Below are positions 1-12,200 of a DNA stretch of 64,000 bases, piece by piece. The stretch comes from Struthio camelus. Lineage: Eukaryota; Chordata; Aves; Struthioniformes; Struthionidae. The stretch is taken from positions 2,655,906 through 2,719,905 of the forward strand of contig NC_090968.1 of NCBI RefSeq assembly GCF_040807025.1, read 5' to 3'. The position numbers and the translations under genes are program-made. Numbering within the stretch: position 1 is the stretch's first letter; the number at the start of each line of letters is the position of its first letter. Under the pieces are notes generated by a model. It did no database searches. It worked only from the letters and a program-made list of their open reading frames with translations, and had not been told where the DNA came from.

Positions 1-37
1 CCCCTCTGCCAGCCGGTCCCTCTCTTCCTCTCGCCAG

Positions 38-237
38 CCCGCTCCAAGAGCGTGATGACGGGCGAGCCGGCGCCCGCCGGCGCCCGGCCGGCCTCCCCCA
101 ACCCGCTCGAGCGGCCCCTGAAGATCGGCTGGCTCAAGAAGCAGCGCTCCATCGTCAAGAACTGGCAGCAGCGCTACTTCGTGCTCAAGGGCCAGCGGCT
201 CTACTACTACAAGGACGAGGACGACGCCAAGCCGCAG
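38..237 (+). CDS. ARHGAP25: ARHGAP25 exon A: start of PH domain
   Basis: A pyrimidine-rich tract and CAG at 35-37 form a good acceptor. The frame then reads (G)[11 protein letters not shown], matching human ARSRSVMTGE, where I recall the alternative N-termini diverging just upstream. This is therefore probably an internal exon joined in phase 1 to a first exon outside the window. The ATG at 55 is a possible internal start. The donor is CAG|gtacga at 237/238. Confidence 0.85.
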
Positions 238-3200
238 GTACGAGGGGCTTTCGCAGCGGCCTTCGGAGCCAAAGAGGCCAGCGCGGGGATTAAAGAGGTT
301 TTACGCTTCGGGGAGGTGGTAGACCCCCCTAGCTGACCCCGGCGGGATCCCAGGCGGCGCTGGGAAGCCCTGCTGGGGCGGGTTTAATTTGCACCGTCTT
401 TTTTCCCCGTTTGGGGATGTTTCAAGGCAAGCGGTTCACTTCCGGCGGAAAAGCTCTTCTGCCCGGAAATCGTCGCCGGTGGGAAAGATAGCGCTCAGAG
501 AGGCAACGCGAGCGAGGGGAGGCCGGCGGGCAGAGCGCGGGGCTGCGAGCGGAGGTGCTGCGGGCCCGTCGCCGCCTCTGCCCAGTTTCGGGGTGGGGTT
601 GGCTGGGAGCAGCCGTTTCCCCGGCTGTAAAAGGGGATGTAGAAAGAGAAAGCGCTCTGAGAAAGCGTTACCGCTCGGCGTGGCGCCTGCCTCGCCGGAG
701 AGGTTCCCGCCGGCTGCGCCGGCCCGGCTGATTTCAAGCCGCTCTGAGCCTGTCGGTGTTTCTGCAGCTGCAGTTTTGGCTTTCGCCGCGCCGCTTTTCG
801 CCCCCGACGGGAGCCGAGCGGCTGCTGGGTGGCCAAAACTGCTGCCGCCCGGCCTCCTTTCCCGCCCGGCGAAGGCCTCAAGGGGCCCCAGCGCCCCCTC
901 CGCGGGGACGCGCCAGGACGGAGCCCAAGCCCAAAAGGGTTGTTTTCCTTTTTGGCCGTTTTTCCTCCCTTTTTGCCATCCCTCTTCCTTTCTCCGTTCC
1001 TCTCCCACAAGCGCTGGGGTTTGTTTGGTTTTGTTTTCCACGGGTCTCTGTGTAAAAGGAACGAGTTTCCTTTTTACCCCGGCGTTTCGCCACGTCCTGC
1101 CTCCTCAGGTCTTTCTTCGCTCCCAACAGGGGTTAGAAAGAGATGAAAGTGGAAAGGGAGAAGAAAAAAGGATAATATAATGTACCAACGTATAGCAACC
1201 AGTCTTCTCAGCTTGAGAACCAGCTCATCAGAAAAAGACAGCGCTTAAGAAGTGTCCCTTAGTGTTTGAAAAGTCTTTCTTTTTTTCTTTTTAGAAGATT
1301 TTTTTCGTTTGTTTTTTTGCAATGAGAAAAAACCGTCAGCTCCCGACATCTGTTCAAACAGAGGATGTGGGTCTCGAGGGCTGCTGCGGCGCACGGTAGC
1401 GTCAGCCTCGCGCGGACGGGACAACGGGAAACGGGCGCTTGCAACTCCTGCTCTCCTTGGTCCTAGGGCTGCCTGTCTCTGCTGGGAAGCACCATTAAGG
1501 AGGTGGCCGGCAACCCGGAGGAAGGAGGGAAGTTCATCTTCGAAATCATCCCAGGTGAGGCTGCCAGCACCCTGCGTGCCAGTCTCCGCTTCACTCCGGT
1601 TTGCTGCGCGCTTTTCGGACGTGGTTGAGCCCAGGGAGGCTCTTGGGGCCAGGTCTCGCTCGAGACCTGATGGAGCGGTTCCAAAATTAGTCCGGAAAAA
1701 GCCTTTTTTGAGGTTTTGTTTCGTTTCCCTTTGATAGCAGAGAGCTTTCTATTCTGCCTTATCTGCAGCGTCTGCACAGCGTTGCCTGGTACGTGATAAC
1801 CAACGCGTTGCTTTTGCTACTCGTGCGTCAGCCCTGTGTCACTGCCCGTGTCCGGCGCTGCGAGCCTGGTCTCCCCGCTCGCGTCAGCGCTGCTGCAAGG
1901 GCAGGACGCTTCCCTCGCCGTAATTTCAAGCAGTTTTCGTTCCCTTGTTGAAAAGCTTCAGCAAGAGCGAAGCACAAGAGCGCTGCTTCCTTTCGCAGGG
2001 AAAACAGAGATGAATTGGGGGTTTGGGACCCCAAAACTTTTAGCAAAGAAACCAACAAGTATTCATGCTTTCGCTCCTCCAATTCCCTTAATAAATGTTT
2101 TTTTTTTAATTATTTTTTTTTTGCAGGGATCTCTGGAGACCAGAATCGGGCAGGGCAGGACTCCTGCGTGCTCATGGCGAACTCCCAGGCTGAGATGGAG
2201 GAGTGGGTTAAATCTCTGCGCAGAGTGCTGGGGTCGGCCTCAGGAGGTAAAGGGGAGCGCCAGCAGCTCTCGGAGAGGCTGTTTTGTAGCGTCTTGCGCT
2301 CCGCAGTGCCTTGTAGGCAAGGAAATCAAACCCAGGCTCGTTAATCCTTGAAACTGGGAGGTGGAGCAATCATTATTTATAATGCCGTAATGCCTTAGAA
2401 ACCTTCTCCTAGACTGGCCCCGGTGCCGTTAGGTCTGGTACAAACGTGGGCAGAGTTAAGGAACTGGTAGTCAAGCAGGAATGAGGATCTTTGGGCTCCG
2501 TTCAACCTTGTTAGGGGCCTTTTCTCATTGACCCATTGGCTCCAGTAAGCGCCAATCTCGAGGACGACTCCTGTTCAACAGGTCGGTGGCAGAGCAGGGA
2601 ACGAAGCACCGAAAAATCTTGCCTTTCACCTCCTCGTTGTCTTGCTCTGCTTTGCAGAGCGCCCGGCCCCCTTTCCTCCGTTTCTGCGGGCTCTGCTCTC
2701 CGCGGCGTGCTGCCAGCCTTGCGGGGACGGCGTCGCCGCTTCCAGGCCTGCGGGCAGTTTTTTATGCCACTGCAAAATCGTGCTCAGGGAAACGTAACGC
2801 GTTAACCGCTTCGGAAGGAGCCAACCATCAATTTGTCCCCGCCGGGGACGCGCTTGGGGGAGGAGGAGGAGGCACGGTCGCTGTCCCGCGCTGCGGCCGC
2901 GTAAGACGAGCGCGATGCAGCTCCGCTCTCCGCCGGCGTCTTGTCGCTCCTGCGTTAACACAAATCGCGGCAGCTCAAAGGCGAGCGGGCGCTGCAACCC
3001 TGCTAGAGTAGAAGATAAGCCTCGCCTAGACCCTGCCACAGCTGGCTTCCTCTGCAGTCGAGATGTTTTCTGCCTTGACCCTGAAACGCGCTGTGCCCCG
3101 GGGGCAGGCAGCGCTACTCATCTAAAATTGGGATTGTTTGAGAACAATTTTCAGGGCACTGTCCCCTCCTCCCCCACTATAACATAAAATAATAACTCCA

Positions 3201-6200
3201 GGTCTGATCCTTGCTTAAAGTGAGGAGGCTGCCAGCAGGATAAAGTGACCCTACATGGGTGAAACATCTGTAGTAATACAGAGAGCCCTGAGCACAGCAG
3301 AGAAGCCAGGCGCTACGGAGCTGTACTTTACGTCGATACCGAGCTTAACGGACTCCTAAACTTCACGCTTGAGGCTTTGGGCTTCAACGCAAGGCCGAGG
3401 CAACGTGTGCCTTTAAAGCAACCAGGCTGCACGGTGCAGGTTTTGGCAAGAGCCACAGCGCAAGAAGCCCCGCGCGACTCCGATACGGCAGCCGGTCGCG
3501 AAGTTGCGCCACGCTGAAAAAGCGGAGCGGCTGCAAAGGGCCAAGCGCTGCTTTCTAAAACGCCGCCGGCCTCCCCGGGCCAGCGTGCGGCGGGAGCTGC
3601 TTCGCGGGGCCGGCTGCCAGCGCAGAGCCTGCTGCCGGCCCCGCGAGGCTTCCCCGAGCGAAGGCAACCGCCAGCCCGCAGGGTGCTAAGCCTTAGCAGC
3701 TAGCTACCGAAGGAGGAAGGGGGGGGGAGGAAAGAAAAAAAAAGCCATTTGCTTTTACTCTGCACGACGACAGGTTTATATTCATTATTTAAGAGCATAA
3801 GCGAGTTTCCTATAAACCCCCACGAGCGGGCAGGTGCTGGCAAGCCCTGTGGTTCCCGACAGGAGGGTTTACGAGCATTGCGCTGAGCCGGAGGATACGC
3901 AGGGAGCATTTCAGCCCTCAGAGCACGAGGCGAACACATCGAACAGGCGCTGCTAGGGCAAAACACAGTATCAGGCTTTGCCGTTAAAGCCCTGGAGCCA
4001 GGACTTTGCCGCCGTTAGCATGCCGCAGGCTCTGAGGAGGAAGAGCTGGGATGCAGGCTGCTGCCTTCCCTCCCTCGAGCTGCTCTTCTGCTGCGAGTTC
4101 AGGAGGAAAAAGCCCTTGCTCTGCAGGAAAGGTACTGCCTGCTCTGAAATACTGCTTTTGCTCACACAAAGGGGGGTCATAGGAGGGAGAGAGGGAAGGA
4201 AACCAGCTAGATAAGTAAGACGCCCAGCCCCAAACCTCTGCGAGGCTTTTGCAACTCGCTTTTACAGACTTCGGTTTTACTACTGATCTTGCCCTGAAGC
4301 AAAGCAGGGGCTGGAAGCAAGGGAACCCCTGAGCCCAGCTCAGCTCTGGCAGTTTTGCTCCCAAACCCAAGGCCCTGGGTTTCAAAGTGCTGCACTATCC
4401 ACTTCTCCCCGAGCCGGAGGTGCCCGCGCACCTGGGAACGCGGCCATTCACTCCTGGTGTCCTCCTGCGCTCTGCACGTCCGACCGACCAGCTCGCGCTC
4501 CCTCCCAGCGCCCCTGCCTCTCTGCTATTCCCATTTCTCTCTGTACATGGAAAAGGCAAAGTTAACCTTGGCACTCTGCTTTGAAGAAGGCAGGCGGCAG
4601 GGCAGACAAACCCCATGGCTTGTGGCTTGCTTTGAATCATGTTGAGAGCTGTTACTGCGAGGAGAGGAAAGGTTTCTTTTTGCAGTTATTTGTTTGGAAG
4701 AAGTTCCCTTTTCCTTCAGTTGGGAGAGTTTCTGCAGCTCATCCCTCCTGCTGCGGCTCCTCACTAGGAGGAGGAGAAGCGGCTGCTGCCCAACGCGCAG
4801 CAGTAGGTACTGCACCTTCAGCGCCACCGGCCAGGCACTGTGCGGTCCTTAAGGCTTGCAAGGAGAGCAGAAAAATCACCAGGATGGTGAGGAAGCAAGG
4901 AGAGAAAAGAGCCAAGAAGAATTTTTCTGCTCAAGCCAAACCCTAATCTTGGCACATCAGAGCTGCCGCTGAAATTTGTAAGCTGGCACAGTCAAAATAA
5001 GGCTTCAGAGCATCCCTCTGTGAAGCCATCATTTAACAGGGTGACAGTATTGCTCACTGCCCTGGAGCAAAGCTTTTAACCCATGTGTCCTTTCCCTAGC
5101 GGTGTTTGGTCAGCACTTGGTGGAGACCATGGCCTACGAGCAGAAATTCGGGCAGCACCAGGTCCCCATCCTGGTGGAGAAGTGCGCGGAGTTCATCCGG
5201 GAGCACGGCATGAGCGAGGAGGGCATCTTCCGCCTCCCCGGCCAGGACAACCTGGTGAAACAGCTCCGGGATGCCTTCGATGCTGGAGAAAGGCCCTCAT
5301 TTGAACGGTAATGCTGGATTCCCCCCTTTTTGCCCCCTGAAATCTGAGGAAAAGCAACCTGTTGAACCCCTAGCAAGTCCAGAGGGGCTCAGCAAGGAGA
5401 GAAGATTCAACAGAAGCCCAAAGTGCAGGCAAAGGTGGAGCAGGGCACAGCAGGTGGGAGCCCAGCTGCTGACATTAGGGTGATAGAAAAAAAGAAAAGA
5501 GTTTAGGGGTGTCCCTCACCCTCCTTCTCCAAGGCCCATGCTCAAAGCAGGTCCCCACTGAGACTGCAGAGGATAACACTTTTCTCTGCTTTTCTGCCCT
5601 GAGTAGCTGAGGTTTGTGTAAGGAGAAGGGTTAGAGAAAGGAGAGCGAGCAGAGGGTTGTGAATGAGTTGAGAGAAGATCCTAAAGCTCAAGGTAGAATT
5701 TCTTTCCTCATGGCTTCCCCAAAGCAAAGAGAGCTGGCTGTCCCTGCAGGGCTCCTCATACCCCAGACCTCATCCCTGGCAATCTAACTCCTCCAAAAGC
5801 AGAGCAAGAAGCACTAGAGAGAGATGTGCTGCTCCTACCCCTGCCATACCCCACACAAAATGAGAGAGGAAAGAAAGGCTGCAGCTGCAGCTCTTTACAA
5901 AGCCCCCGTGATTGCTCCCAGAGCAGCTGCCCAAACTCTGAAGCTGCCTCGTTACAGCTAACGAGGTGGCCCACCTCCTGGCTCAGCTGCGCCAGGGTTT
6001 AACCCCTCGCTCTTGGCCTCGGTGCCCTGGTTTGGGCCCTGCCCTGAGCCGCCCTCGGGAGAGCTGCCAGTGGGGGCTGAGTCTTGGCGTTCCCAGGCCT
6101 GTCCCGGACCACAACACTTTTCCTGCTTATTACCTGGCTTTATGCAGAAAGTTTGTTATGAGAAGCTGCAGCGCTTTTACCTAAATAATCCCTGTGCCGC

Positions 6201-9200
6201 TGCGGGGCGTGAAAGGCAGAGCCAGGGCTGCTCTGCGCCTGCAACCAGCCTGGCCTTTGGCTCTGCAGCTGAGTGTTTCTCGCTTTCCTGGTGCCTGGAT
6301 CCTGCCAACACTTCCAGAAAGCTTTCCTGTTGTAACCTGTGCAGGGGTCATAGGAAGGTGAAGGCTTTTTTGTTTTTTGCAGAACAATGTTTTGCAGCGG
6401 GGCGCGGAGGAGGAAAGGGTAGCCGCTGGTTTTGGCAGCTGATGGTGTTAACTCTGTGCTGCCGGGCTCGGGGTGATCAGCGCGGGGGTCCCACGGAGGT
6501 TTCTGGGTGACAGCGACCCTGTACAGCTCAGCCGAAACTTTTTCTCATTGAAGTGGGAGCTGAGAAGGCCAGTAACAGGGCACCCACCGGCGTGAACGCT
6601 GGCTCGAACGTCAGCACCATCTTCCCATCTTCAGACCGTCTTACATGTGCCCAGGGGCTGTTGTGCACCTGAGATATCCATATCAAAACCCACACATATG
6701 CCAGATTATTAAGTCAAATGAAGAGCTCTTCTCTTGTCGTTTTATGTCGCACTTTGCTTTCCTCTTACCTCCTGTACCTCTGCGCTTTGCTCTTACTGGA
6801 GGAGGTATTGCCCTTGGTCACGAAGCACATGGTGAAGCCCTGGCGGCTCATATAGGTGGAGGGAGCTCCGAGCTGTGACACTGGGGCTGGGATTCAAGCA
6901 GGTGCAACGACTGTCATCTCCCAGCTCTTATCTAAACCCTACAAATGTTCATCCTCAAAACTGCGGGAGTTTGGGGCGCAGGGATGTTCTGCTTCTTCCA
7001 AAAAGCTTGGTGAGGCTACCAAAATCAAAGCAAAAGGGCTTGTGAGTTGATTTTCCATGCCCCACCTGGAAGTGAGAGCAGAATGGCCCTAATGCCACAT
7101 CACCGGGAGCAAAGTTGGGCAATTTAAGCAAAGCGCACCCGCGAGTTCAGGCATGCAGCACTCAGAAAATGCCCTGCAGCCCGACAGCAAATGTCCCAGG
7201 AGCTTTGGTGAGCAGGAACAGGCAGTGGTTAAAGCTGGACGTGAGGCTTTCGCTGGGAATACAGCATCCTGAAGCTGCAGAGCAGCAGGTAACGCTGCTT
7301 CCAGCCAAGCTGGGCTTCCCCTCCGTGACACCAGAGGCCGGCAGCTTGCTGGCTCAGCTGTTAAGGACAGCCGCAGCCGCCTGACGCTGCGGAGTGTGTT
7401 CCTCCCCGGCCACGGCCTGTTTGGGTTTGCACAGGCACGTTGGCTCACACAAACACAGCCTGGGCATCAAGGACGCCTAATGGGGTGTTTTGGTAGGCTC
7501 TACAAAAATATGGCTTTGAAAAAACTCCCCCGTGACTATGTGGGTTAGTTAATAATATAATATTAAAAAAAACCAACAACAACAGAAAAAACAACGAATC
7601 CTGAAAATAAATGACCTGGGGGATTTTTGCTAGAAGTTTATAACAGTTTAGCGACTACAAGGTGGGTCAAATTAGAGGCTGACAATCTTGACAGTGTCCT
7701 TTTGACATAATGTAAACTATATGGTATGCAAAGCTGCAAACATCTGTCCTAGCAGAACATCTTCAGTAATTGCTGTTAATCTTAAAAGCGTGGGTGAGCT
7801 TCGCCAGCTCTGCGCGGAGTGGGGAGTGCCTGCCAAAGAGGCGAATGCTGGGTGGCGTTTGCATGGAAACGCTCGTGAGTCAAAGGCGGGCTGGGAAGAC
7901 GCAGCCCGCCCGCGAACGCTGGGGACCTGCTGCCCCTGCGGGGCAGAAAGTCTCCTGCAGGCATTATTTTCCCGTGGGCTGAGTCCGCTCCCGAAGCAGG
8001 GCCGTGGTCCCCGGCGTGTTTCCCCCCAGCATGGTTCACCTTCCCTGTTGATATCTCTTCATCTGCTGTCTCTGTCCGGGGAGCTTAACTGTATGGCCGG
8101 GTGCTGGGCAGGGGTTTGCTCTCAGGCTGGGTGCAAGCCTCCCATGAGCGGCTCTTTCTGTTTCAGAGACACGGACGTGCACACAGTGGCCTCGCTCTTT
8201 AAGCTCTACCTGCGGGAGCTCCCAGAGCCCGTTGTGCCCTGGATGCAGTACGAGGATTTCCTGCTATGTGGCCAAGTGCTGGATGCGGACGAGAGCAAGG
8301 TACAAAAAGAACATTCGTTTATCTCCTCCTGGCCTGAAAACTAACCTCGTTTGAACGGTGGCACTTTGGCAGCTGGAGACCCTGGCTGCTTGGCAGCGGC
8401 TGGGTCGGCACAGCCTCTCGCCGCCCCTTCTCGGAGTTTCACTTCTTCGAATGGGAGCATATCCGGGTGCCTCGTTAACTGGGCCACAAGGACTGACGTG
8501 CAATCACCAGGCCAAAAAAAAAGAAGAGTCTCAGAGCTGCTCAGTGTCTCTTTTAGTTGAGTCCTTGCAGCAAATGGAGGGTGTGAAAAGCAGGAGAGGA
8601 AGGAAGTGCAACATCCTGCAGCGTCTCTCACCCTGCGCGGGGCTGGCGGAAGAGCTTGGGGCGAGAGCGAGGAAGTGGGGATTTGGGAGAGGGTTAGAGA
8701 AGCGAGAAGCAGATTGGAGCAGTCTTTTACTAACGCTGTGTTTTGATGGACCAGAAGCCCCCTCACCTCCCAAGAAAACGCTCATGGATGTTGTTCATAT
8801 GTAGAGAAACACAGGTACGCTCCAAAAGAATAAGGCAGGTATCATCCTTAGCAGCGTGAGCTCACGAACCGCTGCGTTCAGCCCTACAAGCACCTACGTT
8901 TCAAGGGCAAGTGTTTCTTGCAGGTGGTTTCACTTCAGGATGTTTTGGATTAGAAATGTATACAAATACATCTACAAATACAAATACATCTACAAATACA
9001 AATACATGTCATTGCCTTTGAGGCTAGGCACGGTCAGCCCTCGTAAGAGACAAGGGCTCAGCATACCTGTGCTGTGCTGGATCGAACCCTACTCTCGTCT
9101 TCGCTGCTTTGGCAGCAGAGATGCTGGGTAACCGGCCGCCTTTTTGTGCAAAACCTTGTCCAGGTCCATGCTGGGTTTCCCAAATAAATGCCTGTCTGGA

Positions 9201-12200
9201 TTTCATTCCCAAGGTGAGCAAATACCAAGAGGTGAGACCATGCAGGGATGGACTGGAGTGACCAAGAGACAGTTTGCAATTCATATATGTGAATTCATAT
9301 ATGAACCTTTACAGAGCTATTTCTTAACTTGCCTTTAGGGTCATCAGGAACTACTGAAGCAACTGTCCCTCCTTCCCCGAGACAACTACAACCTCCTCAG
9401 CTATATCTGCAGGTCAGTCCTTTGCCTAAGGTATAAATAGCTCAGATTTCTTGCTCGCGAGTAAAAATATCACCCCAAAGGCCAAAGCTGACTCCTCTAG
9501 AGAGGGCTCTCGCAAGCTGTCATGTGGCATCAGATCCTTACCGTTGTTAAGGGAGAGTTTCACACCACAGGGATGAACACATGAAGGAGGTCTGAGCAGA
9601 AATGCCTACCCCAAAGCCCCATAACTCACCTGTGAGCCCACGAGAAATAACATGAAGTGCAGTATTTTAGACAAAGTCTTTTACAATGAAACTGTTGAAT
9701 TTCACCCAGCTTGGCCCTGGGTGATGTGTGATTTTTCTCTGGCACTGCGATTAAGATTAGAATTTTTTTTTTCCTTCCTTTTTTCTTTTTTTGGGTGGTG
9801 GGAAGAGGAGAACCCAGCAGCTCATGACATGGCAGTTTTTCTACTGACACAAGACAAGGCTCCAGCACAGTTATATGGGACAATATGTATTTCTGTCCTT
9901 GGGGTTTAGAGGACGAACTAGACAGATGATCCGGATTTTATAACAGCGTGCGTGTAGGAGCGTTTCTTCTCTGAATTGGAATTTTTGCCCTTGGATTCTG
10001 GCAGGTTTCTGCACGAAATACAGTTGAACTCTAGCGTCAACAAGATGAGCGTGGATAACCTGGCAACAGTGATCGGAGTGAATCTCATCAGGCCAAAGAT
10101 AGGGGATCCTGCGATTATTATGAGAGGTAAAAGAGACTCCTGGAATGACTGGCATAGGAATGCACAGAACACTGAAATACTCAGATAGCTGCATCCACAG
10201 TCTTAAAATTTAAAGCTTTCTATGGTAAACCCGTGGCTATAAGCCAGACACGTGTCTGGGCACAGTGGTACAGCAGGGCAGTGTAAAGCCACAGGTAATC
10301 AGCTGGGCTATAAATGTGTCTATGGTGAAAAACCCCTTAGGAGCTGAACAGTGCATTCCCTCCACTGATTATTTCAAAGTATTCAGGACAATGGTAAAGT
10401 CACCTTTCTTTCATCCGGAGGAGGGAGGTGTGAAATTCTTCTTGAAGAAACAAAGGAAACTCAAAGAAATAACTGCTTAGATGAGCCAAACAATGCAATC
10501 CCTTGGGCAAGGGACAGAGACACCAGAACTAAGAGAAGAAATGTTTTAAGGCCAAAGAAGGTCATTCACGTCCAAATGCTCCGCAGCCTCATGCATGAGG
10601 TACATCCCCAGATGGGGGGGGGTTTCACACAATCCCTCAGCTCCGCTCTGTTTTTAATAACATCTATTGCATGCCTGGAAGAAACATAAGTGAGGCCAGG
10701 TGCCTGGTTTAAAACGATGACATAAATTCCTTTCTGACCTCCCAAATTCTTTTGCTGATGATATTCAGCCATCCAGTGGTATAACCAATGCTTGTAGTTT
10801 GCCTGCCGAGCCAAAGCAGCACACTTGTGGCTTGGTTCAGCTGAGTGGAGTCGCAGCTTGGTTGTTGTTCCGGCGTGATACAGAAATCTCCCCCTTGGTT
10901 TGGTTTTATGATCATGCTCCTTGCGTTCACCTGCCTTTCTGTCTGCCTCTCTGTCTCAGACACCAGAAAGACCAACCAAAAAGCATAAAACCCAGGGGAA
11001 AGCAAGCTTGCTGTGTTGGGTTCGCCGCTGATGGCTCTCCTGTTTGTTCCAGGCACACCACAGATTCAGAAAGTGATGACCGTGATGATAAGTGACCACG
11101 CAGACCTCTTTCCCGCGTCCAAAGATGTACTGCCATCTCCACCCACCCAAAAAAATAATGACTTCAAGAAAGCCCTTGTGCCGCGCAGCTCCGTGGGCTG
11201 GGACGCTGCAGAAGACCCCAGGGTGTCCAGGACCGACAGCTTGATCCAAAGGCAAACAGTAAGGCTAGACCCTTGGAGAAATGGCCAGCAGAGGTTTTAA
11301 TAAAGGGCTGGATAATTATTATGGGATCTAACAGGTCAGCAAGCCACTAAGAGCACTTGCTATTAATAGGCTAAAGATCTGTAACTGTCACCCCTGGAAT
11401 ATCTACGTCAGAAAAATGAGTTCTTTCCTGTGGAAAATTTACTCTTCTGGGAAAAATCAAAACTCCTAAAGCTTTTTAGCTAAAAGGCAGAACAGAGGAA
11501 AGCTTTTCAGTTCACACTGGTGAAGTGAAAATGCTGAGGGCTTTTCTCAGAAAGAGATAGTCCCTGCAAAAAGCTCTTTGTAATAGAAAACACACTTCAA
11601 GCCAAAATCATTTTTATGGAAAACTTTTGGCCATTCTCGCTAGCATGTTAAAATGTGACCTTTGTAAATACTGCAGTTTCAGAAGACGCTGCAATCTATG
11701 TCTGGGCGCACAACGGGCTGAAGACAGTCTAATGCCATAGGTCTGTTTTTCAGAGAGACGACCTAAATGCCAGCAGTGCCACTGGACCAGCAGCGAGTTC
11801 AAGCGTGCCTGGAGAAGATAGTGAATCCAAAGATACCCTGGGAATGTGGAAAATGCAGTCTAGGAAAAGAACTCAGACTTTACCTAACAGGAAATCTTTC
11901 CTGACAGCTGCTTCTCAGGGGGAGAAAGGCGGCAATGACAAAAGCGACATATTTGCCAGTGACTTTTGGAAATCCTCCCCAGGGAACAGCATGCCTTCTG
12001 GGCTCCCGGATGGACATAAAAGAACATTGTCTCATGATCTTTTTAAGCTGCTTGACCTTCACCGAGCTTCAACTTATGATAATGTACCTTCCTCCCAGGC
12101 AGAAAGCAGGGAAGGCAGTTGCTCCAGCCCCAGCACGGCGAGCAGCGGCTCCGATAAGCAATTCCTACCAAGCCCCAGCCCCGACCATCAGCCAAAGGAA

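Noticed and set aside
389-1180. 263-codon open frame (and overlapping minus-strand frames) in the first ARHGAP25 intron
   Set aside because: Low-complexity Ser/Pro/Arg/Ala composition expected of stop-poor CpG-rich DNA. No family resemblance, and it lies between two well-supported exons.
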